Below, one piece after another: positions 60,932-64,000 of a stretch of DNA of 64,000 bases (the stretch's first letter is position 1; each line of letters starts with the position of its first letter). Location of the stretch: assembly GCA_033557465.1 (NCBI GenBank), contig CM066033.1, positions 236,036,109-236,100,108 of the forward strand, given 5' to 3'. A program made the translations under genes and the position numbers. The notes beneath the pieces are model-generated. The model saw nothing but the letters and a program-made list of their open reading frames with translations. It searched no databases and was not told the origin of the DNA. This DNA comes from Ichthyophis bannanicus. Its lineage: Eukaryota > Chordata > Amphibia > Gymnophiona > Ichthyophiidae.

Positions 60932-63031
60932 GCTTTTCTAAGAACAAGCAGGAAGTCAGCCCTCACATATGGGTGGTGTCGATGCTGATGGAGCCCTGTG
61001 CAGAAGCTTCTCACCAGCTTTCAGCAAAAGCCTTTGGGAGATACACCATGCATGCATGGTCCCCTTCCCGATCAAGGGTGGCATCTTGCCTCAGTCTTTT
61101 TTTTTTTTTTTTTTTTTTTTCTGCAGAGCCCACCGGATGTGTGTGATTTTCCTGGAAAAAGAGTCCTTTTTTTATTTTTTCTTAGTTCTCTTCCCTGATT
61201 GCACTTGTTCCCTTTCCCGCCCCCAAGCTTGCTTGCCTCTCCATCGCACCCGGTTCGTTTTTGTTTTCTTTCTTTACTTTTGTGACCAGCGCGGTTTTGC
61301 ACCCTTTTCACTGTCAGAGCCCTGGGTCTTTGACCTCGCTGGAGCCCTTTTTCCACCAATGGCCTCTGCCAGCGGCTTCAGGAAGTGTGATCGGTGTTAG
61401 TAGACCATGTCCTTAACTGACACACATGACTGCCTCCGCTGCCTCTGGGCCAACCATGACCCCTTGGATTGTGGCATCTGTAAAAAGATGTCCTCTGAGT
61501 CTATTAAGAGTTGTCAGCAGCATGATGAGATCTTCCAAAGGTCAGACTCTGCCCCAGAGTCTCCAGCGACGCCGTGCTGCAAACCCCATCCGGGACCCCA
61601 GAGCTCCGACGTGGTCCCACTGCCTCCAATGCTGTGGCTCTCCGAACGGAGCATCCTAGAGGTGGAGCACAAGAGGTTGTCCTTGAGGGCAGCATCTGTA
61701 GACGAGTTGGGGGAGGTGGGTAAGTCCGTGCCAGGTCCTGCAGTCCACGCCATGAGTCTGAAGAATCTGTGCGGGAGTGGCCTACCAAGGTCGCCAGAAA
61801 AGAAGCATCGGCCTCTGGTGGCTAGCCTCAGACTCCCGAGGCCATCCTGGTCGTGGCCTCCCCCCCCCCCCCCCCCCTTGTTGGCACCGGCATTGGGCCT
61901 GAGACCCTCGGTGCCCATGCCAAAGGTTGCAGAACCGTCTGGACTGGTGACCAGAATGGCCACCTTGGAGAGCAGCCCATCTGCCTTCATAGCCCAGCAG
62001 TGGGCCTTGATGCACAGTTCCACCGGGGCCTCAACCTCAAGGACCTCCCTGGATGTTAAGCCAATCCTTGAGCACCACTAGCCTCGAGTCAATCCTCGAC
62101 ATCGGTCTTGATCTCTAGACCGATGAATGGCTGCGACTCAGCCCGCAGAGCCTCCGAGGGGCATAGATGATCGGGGTAGGGCTTGACCCTGATGACTCCA
62201 CGGACTGTGAGTCAGACTGGGAGACAGAGGGCGAGGAATCACCAGACACCCTTTGCCACCATGATATGTTCTCGGATCGGTCTCCTTCTGAGACCCAATG
62301 CCAGTCCCCTCCCGAGGATATGGCCTGCCTAGACTTTGTATGGAACATGTCAAAGGCGTTATCGTTCGACACAGTCAGAGGAGAATCCTCGCACGGAGGA
62401 GTTCGAGATCCTTCAGTATGAGATGCCTCTGAAGGAGGCACTTACAGTGCCCATCCCCCCCCCCCCCCCGATCCTGGAACAGCTGCTTCTCCATATATGG
62501 GAAATGCTGATATTGATGCCCATTGTGAGCAGATGGCAGGACTTGATGTATCAGGTCCACCAGAGCCTGGGCTTCCAGAAAGCACAACTGCCACTCATTT
62601 CCATGGTGGTTGAGTCAGCCATGCTCAAGAGCCAGAAGATGCACCTCTCGGTGCCCCCGGGTAGGGAGGCCCACATCTTGGACGCCCTGGGCAGAAAGTG
62701 CTTCTAGGGCTCGATACTCATTGGCCTGATCCAGGCATACTAGTTGTACATGGATATGTACCTAAGGAACTCCTCCAGCAGTTCCTGAGCCTGTCTTCTG
62801 CTGTTCAGCTGCTCATGTCATAAATTTGGAGCACTCTGTGACTGCTTTGAGTCGACGGTTAGAGTAGCTGCGGTGAGCATTGGTGCCCGACGCCAGGCTT
62901 GGCTACAGTCTTCTGACCTGGAGCCATAGATTCGGACAAATTGGTCAATGTCCCTTGCTAAGGAGAGAACCTCTTTGGCAAACCCATGACGGCTAAGGCT
63001 GCAGAGGTGGAGTCAGAGTTCCTGATGAGGG
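60932..63031 (+). mobile_element. DIRS-like copy P, second family, 5' part only
   Basis: Starts with a terminal-repeat-like stretch (TCACATATGGGTGGTGTCGA, then ATGGAGCCCTGTGCAGAAGC, 60955-61010), then a leader with a T run near 61100-61120 and a gag-like region to 62990. The copy stops where the L1 5' monomers begin at 63032, so the L1 appears to have inserted into it. Its gag differs in sequence from the A-G family. Confidence 0.6.
61407..62995 (+). pseudogene. gag: DIRS P gag-like region, broken
   Basis: The first ORF (61407-62081, 224 codons) begins with a His/Cys finger: THDCLRCLWANHDPLDCGIC, which fits gag starts of other DIRS families (CLxCLGxxH…CxIC). It is followed by a Pro-rich region with an 18-C tract (61860-61877). 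Further blocks in other frames: ISMVVESAMLKSQKMHLSV near 62600, PPGREAHILDALGRKCF near 62656-62707, and ARRQAWLQSSDLEP near 62888-62930, all typical of DIRS gag C-termini. Two long C runs shift the frame. Confidence 0.6.
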
Positions 63032-63527
63032 GGGAGAAGCGTCGCTGAGAGGGAGCTGCCGTGCTTTCTATCATCTGCATGGTCCAGCGCGGTGAGACCT
63101 GGAGGAGGCTGGTTAGCGATCGGGACAGGCGGGAGGAGGACGTGCCTTGGCCCGGAGGACCCTGCTGTGCCCCATAAAGCACCCCGGTTTCAGTGCAGTA
63201 GTGGGAGAAGCGTCGCTGAGAGGGAGCTGCCGTGCTTTCTATCATCTGCACGGTCCAGCGCGGTGAGACCTGGAGGAGGCTGGTTAGCGATCGGGACAGG
63301 CGGGAGGAGGACGTGCCTTGGCCCGGAGGACCCTGCTGTGCCCCATAAAGCACCCCGGTTTCAGTGCAGTAGTGGGAGAAGCGTCGCTGAGAGGGAGCTG
63401 CCGTGCTTTCTATCATCTGCACGGTCCAGCGCGGTGAGACCTGGAGGAGGCTGGTTAGCGATCGGGACAGGCGGGAGGAGGACGTGCCTTGGCCCGGAGG
63501 ACCCTGCTGTGCCCCATAAAGCACTCC
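63032..63527 (+). repeat. 171-bp tandem monomers (L1 5' UTR)
   Basis: Almost three copies of a CpG-rich 171-bp unit starting GGGAGAAGCGTCGCTGAGAG at 63032, 63203 and 63374. Copies differ at very few positions (for example CATGG versus CACGG). They lie directly upstream of an L1 ORF1, as do the promoter monomers of some mammalian L1 families. The repeats are open on both strands (171 is divisible by 3), which explains long ORFs here that are probably not coding. Confidence 0.85.
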
Positions 63528-63659
63528 GGAGTTGAAACGCGGCCGCGTGTCGCGGCCTAAAGGGGCGTGGCTCAAGGGGCAGGACACGCCCCTTTGGCGC
63601 CCCTTCGGCGCACGTGAGGTGTCGTGTGGTGAGTCCAATTTGGAGCCGGTAACAGCATA
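63528..63659 (+). promoter_or_regulatory. L1 5' UTR proximal segment
   Basis: GC-rich tether between monomers and ORF1, with a hairpin-forming pair AAAGGGGCGTG and CACGCCCCTTT (about 63560-63597). Promoter role is inferred from position. Confidence 0.5.
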
Positions 63660-64000
63660 ATGGGCAAAAGGAAGGCGAAGTTGGATGAAAAATCGGGGGC
63701 TGGAGCCACAGGAGGAAAAGCGGCGGGCCCTATGGACAAACACGTGACTGTCTTGCTGCCTGGTAATCGATCCCCGGAGGAGGTCTCTTTGAGCCCTGTT
63801 CTCCGGTCTCCTCCTCCCTTTCCTCTTCCTGCTCTTTCATCTACTTTGTCTGGTACCCCCCCTGAGTGGTTTCCCCCTGTTCCTTGTCCTGTAATTCCAT
63901 CTGTAATAGAACCTGGGAATTTAGTTTCCCCTTCGGGGGAGATAACTTTGCATGATATATGGGCTGCTATTCAAAAGATAGATATACGTTTAACTTCAAC
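63660..64000 (+). CDS. L1-type ORF1 protein, N-terminal part (runs off window)
   Basis: Open from the ATG at 63660 to the window end (113 codons). Starts MGKRKAKLDEKSG, a basic Lys-rich N-terminus, then a long Pro/Ser-rich stretch, then ITLHDIWAAIQKIDIRLTS at the end, which resembles the start of the coiled coil in vertebrate L1 ORF1 proteins (the DIWxAIxxIDxRL pattern). ORF1p would form trimers and bind L1 RNA. With intact start, proximal UTR and monomers this looks like a full-length, possibly young L1; the RNA-binding domain, ORF2 and 3' end are outside the window. Confidence 0.75.
   Translation, partial: MGKRKAKLDEKSGAGATGGKAAGPMDKHVTVLLPGNRSPEEVSLSPVLRSPPPFPLPALSSTLSGTPPEWFPPVPCPVIPSVIEPGNLVSPSGEITLHDIWAAIQKIDIRLTS

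Noticed and set aside
63032..63527. CRISPR-like or satellite array
   Set aside because: Units are contiguous without spacers and only about three copies exist, directly upstream of L1 ORF1.
62958..63743. 261-codon minus-strand ORF and 147-codon plus-strand ORF in the monomer repeats
   Set aside because: The repeat unit is 171 bp, a multiple of three, so any frame open in one unit stays open in all; no domain is recognisable and the plus-strand L1 context explains the region.

Overview
This window looks like intergenic DNA from a large, repeat-rich vertebrate genome, most likely an amphibian and possibly a caecilian. That is inferred from the mix: many DIRS-type tyrosine-recombinase retrotransposons, CR1, RTE, L2-like and L1 LINEs, Penelope-like elements, and piggyBac- and hAT-type DNA transposons. 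There is no operon structure, no rRNA or genuine tRNA gene, no CRISPR array and no recognisable intact host gene. One unidentified 351-codon minus-strand ORF (102-1157) may be a host exon.

Five DIRS copies can be delimited by paired inverted terminal repeats (ITRs): A 1183-6980, D 16099-21112, E 22731-33042, F 42214-49679 and G 50218-56391. Each has the order left ITR, leader, gag, RT-RNase H-methyltransferase-like region, tyrosine recombinase (YR), internal complementary region (ICR), right ITR. D keeps only scraps of the coding part. Older copies lie between them: B (pieces 1020-1182 and 6981-11083, apparently split by A), C (11084-12837) and O (pieces 41960-42213, 49680-50217, 56392-58204 and 58598-59070). 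F cut O at its RT active-site codons and G cut it in RNase H. A different DIRS-like family (P) starts near 60932 and is cut by a full-length-type L1 5' end at 63032.

Other elements are nested inside these. A 3.26-kb CR1 with an intact EN-RT ORF2 (24893-28151, minus) sits in the gag gene of E. A GIY-YIG Penelope fragment (31980-32869, 14-bp target duplication) sits in the right end of E. A 3-kb palindromic insertion with a 16-bp target duplication (44925-47979) sits at the MT/YR border of F. A hAT MITE (54314-54662) sits in G and another (57773-57964) in O. A hAT-like element (13598-14857, 8-bp duplication) lies inside a piggyBac-like element (13204-15249, TTAA). An old minus-strand CR1 (37395-41640) is interrupted by an L2-like fragment, itself holding a 203-bp palindromic insertion (39080-39282, 15-bp duplication), and by an RTE LINE (39803-41510).

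Nearly all coding regions are decayed, often by C-to-T nonsense changes. Notable survivors are CR1 ORF2 (24961-27801), the catalytic half of the G recombinase (55036-55821) and the L1 ORF1 start (63660 to window end). The most unusual signals are the two inverted-dimer insertions carrying a hammerhead-like motif, the DIRS copy D with near-identical ITRs but foreign cargo (including a Cys-rich module of unknown function), and the 171-bp tandem monomers upstream of L1 ORF1. Identifications rest on motif recognition and on comparing copies within the window; no database search was run.
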